Shown: one piece after another, positions 1-7,805 of the stretch
How the letters are laid out: every line of letters starts with the position of its first letter
Numbering within the stretch: the first letter of the stretch is position 1
Assembly: GCF_030345795.1 (NCBI RefSeq)
Contig: NZ_JAUALB010000001.1
Span: 4,766,001-4,830,000, forward strand
Origin: Micromonospora sp. WMMA1363
Lineage (GTDB): Bacteria; Actinomycetota; Actinomycetes; Mycobacteriales; Micromonosporaceae
Reading direction: 5' to 3'
DNA: 64,000 bases
Notes under the pieces: model-generated
The model's input: only the letters and a program-made list of their open reading frames with translations
Databases searched by the model: none
Told to the model about the DNA's origin: nothing
Translations under genes and position numbers: made by a program

Positions 1-561
1 GGCAGCGGCGAGCTGCGGTTTCGTCGTCTGCGCGGGCGGACGACCGAAGTGAGCAGAGAACTTGTCGGCTACGCCGGCCAGCACGTCCAGGTCGATGCGG
101 CTCGCCTGGTTCACCTCGACTTCCACGACCGCGAAGGTGTTCACGAGCTTTGATGTGGCGTCCCGCAGTTCGACGGCATCGCAGCTGAGGGCGAGCGTCG
201 TCAGCTGATCGGTGAGCAGAGCGGCCTTGGTGCGCCGCTGGGCTAGGTATCCGAACACTCGGATGTCACTGAGGGTGTGGACCCTTCGCGACAGGTGCTG
301 CCCGGGCCGTCCGGCGAGCACGTCGGCGCTGGACAGGGCCTTCATGTCCGCTACGTATTCGGTCATCTCCAGCACGTCGCGGCGACCGTCGACCCATTGG
401 ATGGTTTCCTTCGCCACGAGCCAGGAGGGGCCTTGGCCCCGGTTCACCAGCGCGGTGAGGGAGCAGTTGGCTGCCGACAGCGACCACTGCGCGTCGTCGA
501 GGCACAGGGTGTGCTGCAGGATCGTTGTCTGGTCCGCCAGCCGCAGCCCCCTCTGTGTCAT
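1..561 (-). CDS. Unrecognised protein, partial (C-terminus beyond the left edge)
   Basis: Reading the minus strand from an ATG at 561 to the window edge gives 187 codons without a stop and with normal high-GC codon use, so it is very likely a real gene running out of the window. The visible part starts MTQRGLRLADQTTILQHTL, then has a mixed alpha/beta-looking stretch (QGPSWLVAKETIQWVDGRRD), then a helix-rich segment. I recognise no family, catalytic motif, signal peptide or membrane segment. An IS3-family element begins within about 20 bases upstream of the start codon, and the frame stays open into that boundary, so the true N-terminus and promoter may have been lost. Before the insertion it would have followed the 34-codon peptide gene and the AfsR-type regulator on the same strand. 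Confidence 0.6.
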   Translation of the reverse strand, partial: MTQRGLRLADQTTILQHTLCLDDAQWSLSAANCSLTALVNRGQGPSWLVAKETIQWVDGRRDVLEMTEYVADMKALSSADVLAGRPGQHLSRRVHTLSDIRVFGYLAQRRTKAALLTDQLTTLALSCDAVELRDATSKLVNTFAVVEVEVNQASRIDLDVLAGVADKFSAHFGRPPAQTTKPQLAAA

Positions 562-628
562 CCTTGGGGAAGGCAGGTTGACCTGCTGAAACTCTGACCC
601 GTGAGGGCGTGCAAGGAGATCCACCCCC

Positions 629-1030
629 GTGACATCGCATCACCCGGTGCCCGACCCCGAGGTACCAGCAAAGCCCCGAACAAGGACATACACCGCCGCG
701 TACAAGGCGCGGATCCTGGCCGAGTACGAGACCCTCGATAAGGCCGGCAAGGGCGCCCTGCTTCGTCGGGAAGGCCTGTACACGTCGCTGCTCGCGGCGT
801 GGAAGCATCAGCGTGACGCCGGCGCCCGCGAGGCCCTGGCCAAGCCGGCCGGGCGGCCGAAGACCGATCCGGCGGTGCTGGAGGCAGCCCGGTTGCGGGC
901 AGACAACGAGCGGCTGCGCGCCGAGTTGGACAAGGCCCGCAAGGTGATCGAGGTGCAGGGAAAACTCTCCGCGCTGTTGGGGCAACTCGCGACCGACAGC
1001 CAGCACAGCGGGAGCGAGCCGACACCATGA
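629..1030 (+). CDS. IS3-family transposase OrfA (helix-turn-helix subunit)
   Basis: This 133-residue protein has the layout of an IS3 OrfA: an N-terminal helix-turn-helix region ([17 protein letters not shown], residues about 20-70) that recognises the element ends, then a leucine-zipper-like helix ([20 protein letters not shown]) near the C-terminus for multimerisation. It starts with GTG at 629. Its TGA stop overlaps the ATG of orfB (ATGA, 1027-1030), so the two are translationally coupled or joined by frameshifting, as in other IS3 elements. Confidence 0.85.
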   Translation: MTSHHPVPDPEVPAKPRTRTYTAAYKARILAEYETLDKAGKGALLRREGLYTSLLAAWKHQRDAGAREALAKPAGRPKTDPAVLEAARLRADNERLRAELDKARKVIEVQGKLSALLGQLATDSQHSGSEPTP

Positions 1031-2046
1031 TCGACGCTGCGATCACCGAACTGACGTCGCTGATCGGCATCCGGGCGGCGTGCCGAGCCACCGGCCGGCC
1101 GCAGGCCAACCATTACCGCCGGCACCGCCAGACGCCTGCGCCACCGCGGCCGGGGCGTGAACCCAGGCCGCAGCCACGTGCCCTGAGCGCGGCCGAGCGT
1201 GACAGCGTCCGGGCGTTGCTCAACAGCCCGGACTTCGCCGACATGGCCCCCGCGGCCGTCTACCACACCCTCCTCGACGAGGGCGTGTACGTGGCGTCGG
1301 TGTCGAGCATGTACCGGATCCTGCGTGCCCACGGCGAAGTCAGGGAGCGCCGCCGTCACGCGGTGCACCCGCCGAAGGTCAAGCCCGAACTGATCGCCGA
1401 CGCCCCCAATCGCGTGTGGTCGTGGGACATCACCAAGCTGCGCGGCCCGGCCAAGCGGGACTTCTACCACCTCTACAGCGTGATCGACATCTACAGCCGT
1501 TACACCGTCGCGTGGCTGCTCGCCGAGCGCGAGGACGCCGCCCTGGCCGAACGGCTGCTGTCCGACGCGATCACCAAGCAGGGCGTCGCGCGTGAGCAGT
1601 TGACCATCCACGCCGACCGCGGCACCTCAATGGCGTCCAAGACGGTCGCGCAGATGATGGCCGACCTCGGCGTGACCAAGTCCCACTCCCGGCCCAGGTG
1701 CAGCAACGACAACCCGTTCTCCGAGGCCCAGTTCAAGACCCTGAAGTACCGGCCCGACTTCCCCGACCGCTTCGGCAGCGTCCAGGACGCCCGAGCTCAC
1801 TGCCGCGCCTTCTTCACCTGGTACAACACCATCCACCGGCACTCCGGCATCGGCTGGCACACCCCACACGACGTCCACCACGGCCACGCCCGGCAGGTCC
1901 GCGATGTCCGCGCCGACGTCCTGACCGCCGCCTACACCCGCAACCCCGAACGATTCGTCCGCGGCATCCCGCAACCACCCGCCCTGCCCACCACCGCGTG
2001 GATCAACAAGCCCGAGGACACCACGACTCAGTCAACGAACCCCTGA
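1027..2046 (+). CDS. IS3-family transposase OrfB (DDE integrase core)
   Basis: A 339-residue integrase subunit with an N-terminal HTH_21-like region and a retroviral-type catalytic core. The core shows the first acidic position in [12 protein letters not shown], the second in IHADRGTSM, and a Glu in [14 protein letters not shown], matching the DDE triad order. The C-terminal [15 protein letters not shown] motif is typical of IS3 OrfB. It catalyses strand transfer together with OrfA. No stop or frameshift is visible, so the element may still be active. Confidence 0.9.
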   Translation: MIDAAITELTSLIGIRAACRATGRPQANHYRRHRQTPAPPRPGREPRPQPRALSAAERDSVRALLNSPDFADMAPAAVYHTLLDEGVYVASVSSMYRILRAHGEVRERRRHAVHPPKVKPELIADAPNRVWSWDITKLRGPAKRDFYHLYSVIDIYSRYTVAWLLAEREDAALAERLLSDAITKQGVAREQLTIHADRGTSMASKTVAQMMADLGVTKSHSRPRCSNDNPFSEAQFKTLKYRPDFPDRFGSVQDARAHCRAFFTWYNTIHRHSGIGWHTPHDVHHGHARQVRDVRADVLTAAYTRNPERFVRGIPQPPALPTTAWINKPEDTTTQSTNP

Positions 2047-2083
2047 ACCGACCGCCCCAAAAAGGTTGACACCTTCCGTTCCC

Positions 2084-2103
2084 GGGTCTGACCGGTCAGA
2101 CCC
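2084..2103. terminator. Perfect 20-bp palindrome at the end of the peptide gene
   Basis: GGGTCTGACCGGTCAGACCC is a perfect inverted repeat without a loop. On the minus strand it overlaps the last codon and TGA stop of the 34-codon peptide gene (stop at 2096-2098). It could act as a terminator-like cruciform or as an operator for a dimeric regulator; the lack of a loop and U-tract makes an operator role equally plausible. Confidence 0.5.
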
Positions 2104-2200
2104 AGGTCTCTCCGGCCTGCACGGACGCCAGGGCGTCCAGGCCCTCGTCGGTCTCTTCGAGGGTCTCGATGACCTCGATGATCTCCGCAACCTGCTCCAT
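2096..2200 (-). CDS. 34-residue acidic peptide beside an AfsR-type regulator
   Basis: A minus-strand ORF of 34 codons starts at ATG 2200 with a Shine-Dalgarno stretch (GAAGGGAGA) about 6 bases upstream. The peptide begins MEQVAEIIEVIETLEETDEG, a very acidic amphipathic helix, and ends LASVQAGETWV with a single Trp one residue before the end. The helical acidic leader plus short non-charged tail resembles the layout of RiPP precursors or secreted signalling peptides, but I recognise no named family and see no maturation enzyme nearby. It lies 203 bp downstream of the SARP/NB-ARC/TPR regulator on the same strand. It is bordered by an IS3 element that may have removed partners. Confidence 0.5.
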   Translation of the reverse strand: MEQVAEIIEVIETLEETDEGLDALASVQAGETWV

Positions 2201-2403
2201 GCTGGCTCTCCCTTCAGTTGCGCCGGTGATGAGCGGATCACGACCCCCGTGCCCTGCGTACTGATCCCTTCGCTCCGGCTGCGATCAGCTTCCACGGAGC
2301 TTGCATCGCACCGTCATCCAACTTTCATCCACCGCCGTTGAGCTGGGGAAACAATGTTTACCCAGGAGGCAGCAACTGCGTCGGAGTCGCCCAGGTGCGA
2401 GAT

Positions 2404-5226
2404 TCACGCCGTCTGAGGGCTGTCGGCCAGGTCGCCGATCAGTCGCGCCATGTCTGCCTCGCCTGTGGCGTCGTTGTTCTGGCGGTAGACCTTCTGCGCC
2501 TGCCGGAACCACGCGACAGCGTCGGTGCGGTTGCCGGAGCCCAGGACCGCATGACCAATACGGACTAGGGTGTCCGCCTCGGCGGTACGGAAACCGGATC
2601 GCCGCATCATGGCGAGTCCCTCATGCAGGTACTCCAACGCTTCGGCATAGGCGCGCTTGCGAACGAACAGCGCGCCGATGCTGCTCAGAATCGCGGCCTC
2701 GTGGTGCCGCAGGCCGCCTTGCCCAGCAAGCTCGCGCCCGGTCTTCAACCGCTCGAGCCCGGCGTCGATGTCGTCCAGGGCGACCAGCGCGTCGGCGGAG
2801 TTGTTGAGGGAGTGCACGACGAGAGTCGTGTTCTGCGCAGCCTGGGCAAGTTGCAGTGCCCGCTCGTACTCGGTCAGCGCGTCGCGGTATCGACCTTGTG
2901 TCTCGTAGACGAAGCCGAGGCCGAGCAGGGAGCCGGCCGCGCCGCCCGGGTGTCCTTCCCGCTCGTAGAACTCGGTGGCCAGACGCAGGTGCCCGGCTGC
3001 GGCGTCGAGGTCATGAGTGACGGCGAGCGCGCCGCCGAGGGCATGGTAGAGGTGGGCGCGCACGAGCGGCCGGTCGATTCGGTGGGCGTCGGCCCCACAA
3101 CGCATCCAAGCGTCCACGTCGGCGGTTGAGAAGCCTGACCGCACGAAGTAGCTGTGCAGGTGGTAGATCAGCTCCACCGCCCGGTCGATGTCGTGGCGGA
3201 CCGCGACAGTGGTGATCGGCGCCAGGTTCTCGCTCTCCTCCTCGAGGAAGCTGATGGCGTCGACGTCCTCGGCGAACGGCTCGATGAACGTCTCCACCCG
3301 CGCGGTCGAGTCGGCGAAGGCGTCACGGTCTGGCCGCAGCGTGCCGTTGGCCATAGCAGCCACGGACTGGTACCAGCCCAAGAGACGATCTACAGCCTGG
3401 TCCGGCCGGTCATCGCCGGCGCGCGCCTCGAGACACTCCGCGGCGAAGGACCGGACCAGGTCATGCATAGTCAGGTAACGATCGCCGGTCTCGGTGACCA
3501 GGTGCAGCGCGATCATGTTGTCGAGGCTTCGCTGCACGACAGACAGCGGGAGCGCCGCGAGCGCCGCTACCAGCTCCGGCCGCATCCGCCGGCCGGGGTG
3601 GACCGCGAGCAGGCGAAAGAGCCGGGCGTCGTCGGCTGACAGGGTCGCGTAGGCGTTCGCCAGCACTGAGCGGACACTGCGCGCGTCGCCGTCGATGGCG
3701 AACCCGTCGAGCGACGCACCTCCCCGGGAGAGATCGGCAGCCAGGCCCTCGACCGTCAGGGACGTCTCCGCCACCAACCGCGCGGCGAGGATCCGCAAGG
3801 CCAGCGGCATCCCACCGCACAGATCGAGCAGGCGTTCCAATGCCCGACTGGCGGCCGCCGACGCTGGCTCGGTGGCGCCGAGGAGAACCGACCGGCTCTC
3901 TTCGCGGCTCAGTCCTTCCAGCGCGAGGCCCTTGACGGCCAAATGGGTGTGCAGTGCCGCCATGTTGTTACGGCTGGTCACGACCAGTTGCGTGCCGCCG
4001 CCGGGCGGGACGGCCGGCAACACCTGATCGATGGTGCCAGCGTTGTCGAGGACGATGAGTGCCTTCTTGTCGGCGATGGCCGAGCGGTACAGGGCGATCC
4101 GTCTCTCCAGCGTGGCGGGTATCTTCTGCGGCGGCAGGTTCAGGCTCTCCAGGATGTGCGCGAGCACGCCGCCCGGCGATCGGCTGGCATCCGTGCTGTG
4201 CCCGCGGAGGTCGAGGAATATGTGACCGTCCGGGAAGCGCTCCTGGGCCTGGTGGGCCCACCGCGCGACGAGTGAAGTCTTGCCCATGCCCGCCGCGCCG
4301 GCCACCACGAGCACCTGCGCCTGCCCGCAGTGCTGCTCGAGCAGTGTCAGCGCGTCGTGCCGGCCTGTGAAGGAGCCGTCTGGTGGAGGAATCTGCCTCG
4401 GTACCGGCGGCATGGCGGCGGAGAGGACCGGCGGCGGGACGGCCGCCACCGTCTCGTACGCCGCGGGGCCCAACAAGGCCGGGTCGTTCTGCAGAATGCG
4501 TTTGTGTAGTTCCTGCAGCTCTGGGCCAGGGTCGATGCCTAGCTCGTCATTCAGCAGGGTGCGCACTTTCTGGTAGGCATGCAGCGCGTCCGTCTGCCGG
4601 CCCGTGCGGTACAGCGCTGTCATGAACAGCCCGGTGAGCTGCTCGCGGAACGGGAACTCGGCGACGAGCGCGGCAAGCTCCGTCACCACCCGACCGTGTA
4701 GGCCGGCCTGCAGCTCCAAGCGCATGCAGTGTTCCCAGACCGCGGGCCGCTCCTCGTTGATGAGCAGCGCGTTCCCCTGGATGGCCCGGCTGTCGATGCC
4801 GGCGAAGGCAGGAGCACGCCACAGTCCCAGCGCTTGCCGTAATCTCGCGACGGCCGCCAGCAGATCACTGGCCTCGGCGAGCGCGCTGGCTTGGGTGACC
4901 ATGTCGCGGAAGAGGTACAGGTCGATCTGGTCCAGGTCCACGTCGAGGGAGTAGCCGGCCCGGGCGGTACGAAGGACCTCTTTAGCCGCGGCCACCCCGG
5001 CGCCCAGCCACGCCTGCCGCAACTGTGACGCTGTGTTCTGCACCTGTCGTTCCGCGGAGGCGGGCGGTTCGCCGTCCCAGAGTGCCTCGGCAAGCGCACC
5101 GATCGATACGAGGGTGTTCGGGCTCAGCAGTAAGCGCGCAAGGAAACGCTCCTGCCGGGGCGGGAGCGCGGGGAGCCGGCGCGCGGACGCCCATACCTCC
5201 AGGTTGCCGAGCACTTTGAAGTTCAT
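2404..5226 (-). CDS. AfsR/SARP-type transcriptional regulator with NB-ARC and TPR domains
   Basis: A 940-residue multidomain regulator. Residues 1-100 form an OmpR-like winged-helix SARP DNA-binding domain and about 100-250 a bacterial transcriptional activation domain (GLWRAPAFAGI, ELGIDPGPELQELHKRIL). A Walker A loop is at 310-318 (GAAGMGKTS), a Walker B-like strand reads KALIVLDNAG, and the rest of the NB-ARC module includes GGMPLALRILAARL. The C-terminal third (about 690-930) is a series of tetratricopeptide repeats such as YETQGRYRDALTEYERALQLA. This layout is that of AfsR-like activators of secondary metabolism, which use nucleotide state and a TPR-bound signal. It is alone on its strand apart from the downstream 34-codon peptide. 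Its target is unknown; it lies 17 kb from the indolocarbazole cluster. Confidence 0.93.
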   Translation of the reverse strand: MNFKVLGNLEVWASARRLPALPPRQERFLARLLLSPNTLVSIGALAEALWDGEPPASAERQVQNTASQLRQAWLGAGVAAAKEVLRTARAGYSLDVDLDQIDLYLFRDMVTQASALAEASDLLAAVARLRQALGLWRAPAFAGIDSRAIQGNALLINEERPAVWEHCMRLELQAGLHGRVVTELAALVAEFPFREQLTGLFMTALYRTGRQTDALHAYQKVRTLLNDELGIDPGPELQELHKRILQNDPALLGPAAYETVAAVPPPVLSAAMPPVPRQIPPPDGSFTGRHDALTLLEQHCGQAQVLVVAGAAGMGKTSLVARWAHQAQERFPDGHIFLDLRGHSTDASRSPGGVLAHILESLNLPPQKIPATLERRIALYRSAIADKKALIVLDNAGTIDQVLPAVPPGGGTQLVVTSRNNMAALHTHLAVKGLALEGLSREESRSVLLGATEPASAAASRALERLLDLCGGMPLALRILAARLVAETSLTVEGLAADLSRGGASLDGFAIDGDARSVRSVLANAYATLSADDARLFRLLAVHPGRRMRPELVAALAALPLSVVQRSLDNMIALHLVTETGDRYLTMHDLVRSFAAECLEARAGDDRPDQAVDRLLGWYQSVAAMANGTLRPDRDAFADSTARVETFIEPFAEDVDAISFLEEESENLAPITTVAVRHDIDRAVELIYHLHSYFVRSGFSTADVDAWMRCGADAHRIDRPLVRAHLYHALGGALAVTHDLDAAAGHLRLATEFYEREGHPGGAAGSLLGLGFVYETQGRYRDALTEYERALQLAQAAQNTTLVVHSLNNSADALVALDDIDAGLERLKTGRELAGQGGLRHHEAAILSSIGALFVRKRAYAEALEYLHEGLAMMRRSGFRTAEADTLVRIGHAVLGSGNRTDAVAWFRQAQKVYRQNNDATGEADMARLIGDLADSPQTA

Positions 5227-5348
5227 CCACCACGCCCCCGACAGATACAGTCCTACGCCCGCCGCGCGGAGGATCTGTCGAACGATTCCCGTTCGTTCCC
5301 TTGCCGGCTACCCCCGCGTCGCTTCCGCCTTTGAAAGCTCTCCAGCGT

Positions 5349-5993
5349 CTACCAGCCGCGCGACCGCCATTCGGGGAGCGACGGCCGTTCAGCGCCGAGC
5401 GTGGTGTCTGCACCGTGTCCCGGATAAACCCAGGTGTCGTCCGGCAACTTGTCGAAGATCTTGCCCTCGACATCCTGGAACAGGGTGGTGAAGGCGTCGG
5501 GATCACCGAAGGTGTTTCCCACCCCGCCGGGGAACAGCGAGTCACCGGTGAACAGATGGGGATGGCCGTCCGGGTCGTCAAACAGCAATGCGACGCCGCC
5601 AGGGGTGTGACCGGTCAGCCGGATCACCCGCAACTCGAACGCGCCGCAGGTGATGACGTCGCCGTCATGCAGCAGAATGTCTGTGGGGACAGCGATAGCC
5701 GGTGCGTCGGGCTCTCCGGTGTAGGTCGTAGCGCCAGTGGCATCGACCACTGCGGCAAGCGCGTGCTCCCAGTGATCCCAATGTTGGTGCGTGGTTACGA
5801 CGGCGTCGAGGCGACGGTCGCAGAAGTCGAGCAGAACTTCCGGCTCGTTGGCCGCGTCGATCATGAGCTGCTTGCCGGTCGATCGACAGCGCAGCAGGTA
5901 GCAGTTGTTGTCACCAGGCCCCACGGAGATCTTGCTGATGGTCAGCGCGGAAAGCTCGCGAAACCCTGGAGCCACACCGGAGTATCCCGTCAT
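5349..5993 (-). CDS. MBL-fold metallo-hydrolase (glyoxalase II-like)
   Basis: A 214-residue metallo-beta-lactamase-fold hydrolase with the metal site THQHWDHW (about residues 68-75), the second ligand GHTPGG, the Asp-containing TGDSLFPGGVG, and the final His in YPGHGADTT. The size and the opening KISVGPGDNNCYLLRC match glyoxalase II-like cytoplasmic hydrolases; the substrate (thioester or similar) is not predictable. The start codon lies only three bases from the target duplication of the IS copy at 6002-7560. The original ribosome-binding site and promoter have therefore been displaced and the gene may be silent or driven from the IS. Confidence 0.9.
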   Translation of the reverse strand: MTGYSGVAPGFRELSALTISKISVGPGDNNCYLLRCRSTGKQLMIDAANEPEVLLDFCDRRLDAVVTTHQHWDHWEHALAAVVDATGATTYTGEPDAPAIAVPTDILLHDGDVITCGAFELRVIRLTGHTPGGVALLFDDPDGHPHLFTGDSLFPGGVGNTFGDPDAFTTLFQDVEGKIFDKLPDDTWVYPGHGADTTLGAERPSLPEWRSRGW

Positions 5994-6053
5994 GTCCTAA
6001 GCTTGTCGTTTAACCTGCCGGGTCTGTCGATGTGACCCTGGTTGATCATGGGG

Positions 6054-6112
6054 GCAGCCCTTGCGTGATCATGGTTCTTGCGAAGGAGCCATGATCACGC
6101 AACAAGGGCTGC
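6054..6112 (+). promoter_or_regulatory. Long hairpin just upstream of the transposase start
   Basis: Positions 6061-6074 (TTGCGTGATCATGG) pair perfectly with 6089-6102. The stem is extended by GCAGCCC (6054-6060) pairing with GGGCTGC (6106-6112) across a 3-base bulge, giving 21 base pairs. The hairpin ends one base before the GTG start at 6114, so in a read-through transcript it would bury the translation start. The same structure is present in the second IS copy. Fold-back protection of transposase mRNA is known for other IS elements; applying it here is inference. Confidence 0.6.
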
Positions 6113-6113
6113 G

Positions 6114-7553
6114 GTGATCAGTGTGAACGATGCCGGTCGGCGTGCCGCGTTCGGGGAGTTGTCGGAGTTCCGGCAGGAGTTCTACCGGTCTCTGCGCCGC
6201 CGGGCGGACGCGTTGTTCGAGCTCACGGATTCGGTGTTGTGCACCGACGGGCCGGTCACCAGCTTGGTCGGGTTGTCACTGGCGGCGGAGCATCGTCGCG
6301 GTCACGGCGCGTTGTACGACGCGGTGAACAGCGGCGTTGTCGAGGTGGACCGGTTGCGGCGGGCGCTGGTCGGGCTGCCGTTGCCACGTGACCGCGACGG
6401 CCGGATCGTGCTGACGGTCGATGTCAGCCCGTGGTTGCGGCCCGACGCCGCGACCGCGGAGGCGCGCTCGTTCTGTCACGTGTACGGCCGTGGCCGTAAC
6501 GCCGCGCAGATGATCCCGGGCTGGGCGTACTCGTTTGTCGCCGCGCTGGAGACTGGGCGTTCGTCCTGGACCGCGGTGCTGGATGCGGTGCGGATAGGGC
6601 CGATCGAGGATGCCACCGAGGTGACCGCCGGGCAGGTTCGGGAGGTCGTCAACCGGCTTCGTGAGCACGGGCGGTGGTGTGACGGCGACCCGAGGGTGCT
6701 GATCGTGTTCGACGCCGGCTACGACGTGACCCGTCTGGCCTGGCTGCTGCGCGACCTGCCTGTGGATCTCGTGGGGCGGCTGCGTTCGGACCGGGTGCTC
6801 TACCTACCCGCCGCGGCTTCGGCGCCGGGGCGGGTCGGACGCCCGGCCCGGCACGGCGAGGTCCTCGACCTCGACCAACCGGAAGATCATCCGGACCCTG
6901 CCGTGGCCACGGTCACCGAGACCCTCCGCTACGGTACGGCGTTCGCCGACGCATGGGACCGAACCCACCCGAGGCTGACCCGCCGTGGCGGGTGGGCTGA
7001 GCATGCGGGACCGCTACCGATCATCGAGGGCACCGTCATCCGGCTGTGCGTGGACCGGCTGCCCGGTGACCGCAATCCGAAACCGGTGTGGTTGTGGGCC
7101 TGCGCGACCGGGCTGAGCGCGTCGGAGGTGCACCGAATCTGGCAGGCGCACCTGCGTCGTTTCGATGTGGAGCACACGTTCAGGCTGTTCAAGCAGACCC
7201 TCGGATGGACCCGGCCCCGGCTGCGGGATCCGCGAGCCGCCGACCGGTGGACCTGGCTGATCATCGCCGCGCACACCCAACTACGGTTGGCCCGCGATCT
7301 GGCCACCGACCTGCGTCGTCCCTGGGAGCGTCCGCCGACCAAAACCGGACGGCTGACCCCGGCCCGCGTCCGGCGCGGATTTCCGAACCTCCACCCGAAA
7401 CTCGCCCAGCCGACCAGCGCACCGAAACCCACCCGACCAGGCCCAGGACGCCCGCCAGGCTCCCGGAACAAGCACGTCAGACCACACCCGCCGGTCGGCA
7501 AGACCCAACACCAGAACGCGACGACCAATCACAACAAGCCACAAAAGGTTTAA
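6114..7553 (+). CDS. Transposase, IS701-like DDE superfamily (NF041680-type)
   Basis: About 479 residues from GTG 6114 (in-frame upstream TTG at 6078 lies inside the hairpin and is less likely). The protein resembles the large actinobacterial DDE transposases related to IS701: LTVDVSPWLRP carries the likely first Asp, VLIVFDAGYDVTRLAWLLR the second, and FDVEHTFRLFKQTLGW the Glu. The C-terminal 60 residues are basic and proline-rich (PGPGRPPGSRNKHVRPHPP). The reading frame is intact. It probably moves both copies in this window. Confidence 0.85.
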   Translation: MISVNDAGRRAAFGELSEFRQEFYRSLRRRADALFELTDSVLCTDGPVTSLVGLSLAAEHRRGHGALYDAVNSGVVEVDRLRRALVGLPLPRDRDGRIVLTVDVSPWLRPDAATAEARSFCHVYGRGRNAAQMIPGWAYSFVAALETGRSSWTAVLDAVRIGPIEDATEVTAGQVREVVNRLREHGRWCDGDPRVLIVFDAGYDVTRLAWLLRDLPVDLVGRLRSDRVLYLPAAASAPGRVGRPARHGEVLDLDQPEDHPDPAVATVTETLRYGTAFADAWDRTHPRLTRRGGWAEHAGPLPIIEGTVIRLCVDRLPGDRNPKPVWLWACATGLSASEVHRIWQAHLRRFDVEHTFRLFKQTLGWTRPRLRDPRAADRWTWLIIAAHTQLRLARDLATDLRRPWERPPTKTGRLTPARVRRGFPNLHPKLAQPTSAPKPTRPGPGRPPGSRNKHVRPHPPVGKTQHQNATTNHNKPQKV

Positions 7554-7805
7554 TCACAAGCTAAGAGTACCGATGCCGATCTAGGTGGGCGCCCGTGGTC
7601 AACGATCCGCATCGATCACAGTGTGTCCTGGTTCGGCACCCGCAGTCAGACCCTCGCCTGCCGAAAGGCCCGCCCTGCTCTGGACGCGAGTACCTGCGGT
7701 GGTCATGATCCAGTTTTGTCGGATGTCTTCACGTGCGGCGGCGCGTCACCGCCATGGGGAGGTAGGCGGACCTCTGCCTGCGTACAGGTGCAGCAGGGCT
7801 GCTAA

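Larger units (their letters stand above)
575..2070 (+). mobile_element. IS3-family insertion sequence
   Basis: The element carries overlapping orfA and orfB of an IS3-type transposase. The exact ends are uncertain because I find no convincing terminal inverted repeats. The octamer AGGTTGAC occurs on both sides (575-582 and 2063-2070) and is the best visible boundary mark, though it is longer than the usual IS3 target duplication. The element separates a small peptide gene (2096-2200) from the unrecognised partial gene at 1-561. Confidence 0.6.
6002..7560 (+). mobile_element. 1559-bp insertion sequence, copy 1 (IS701-like DDE element)
   Basis: The element has imperfect terminal inverted repeats CTTGTCGTTTAACC (left) and CTTGTGATTAAACC (right, read outward in). 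It is flanked by the direct repeat CTAAG (5997-6001 and 7561-7565). It holds one transposase gene preceded by a strong hairpin. A nearly identical copy lies inverted at 12001-13559, flanked by the same pentamer in element orientation. Only two base differences were noticed (one gives Arg versus Gln in the transposase), so the copies are recent. It sits immediately upstream of the MBL hydrolase. Confidence 0.9.

Noticed and set aside
266..1109. Long minus-strand frames opposite the IS3 orfA
   Set aside because: They mirror the transposase in other frames, show no family features, and mix with the real partial gene at 1-561 only by frame overlap.
2404..5226. AfsR-type regulator as the pathway-specific activator of the indolocarbazole cluster
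   Set aside because: It lies 17 kb away with several IS elements between, and the cluster has its own StaR-type regulator; a link cannot be supported from sequence.
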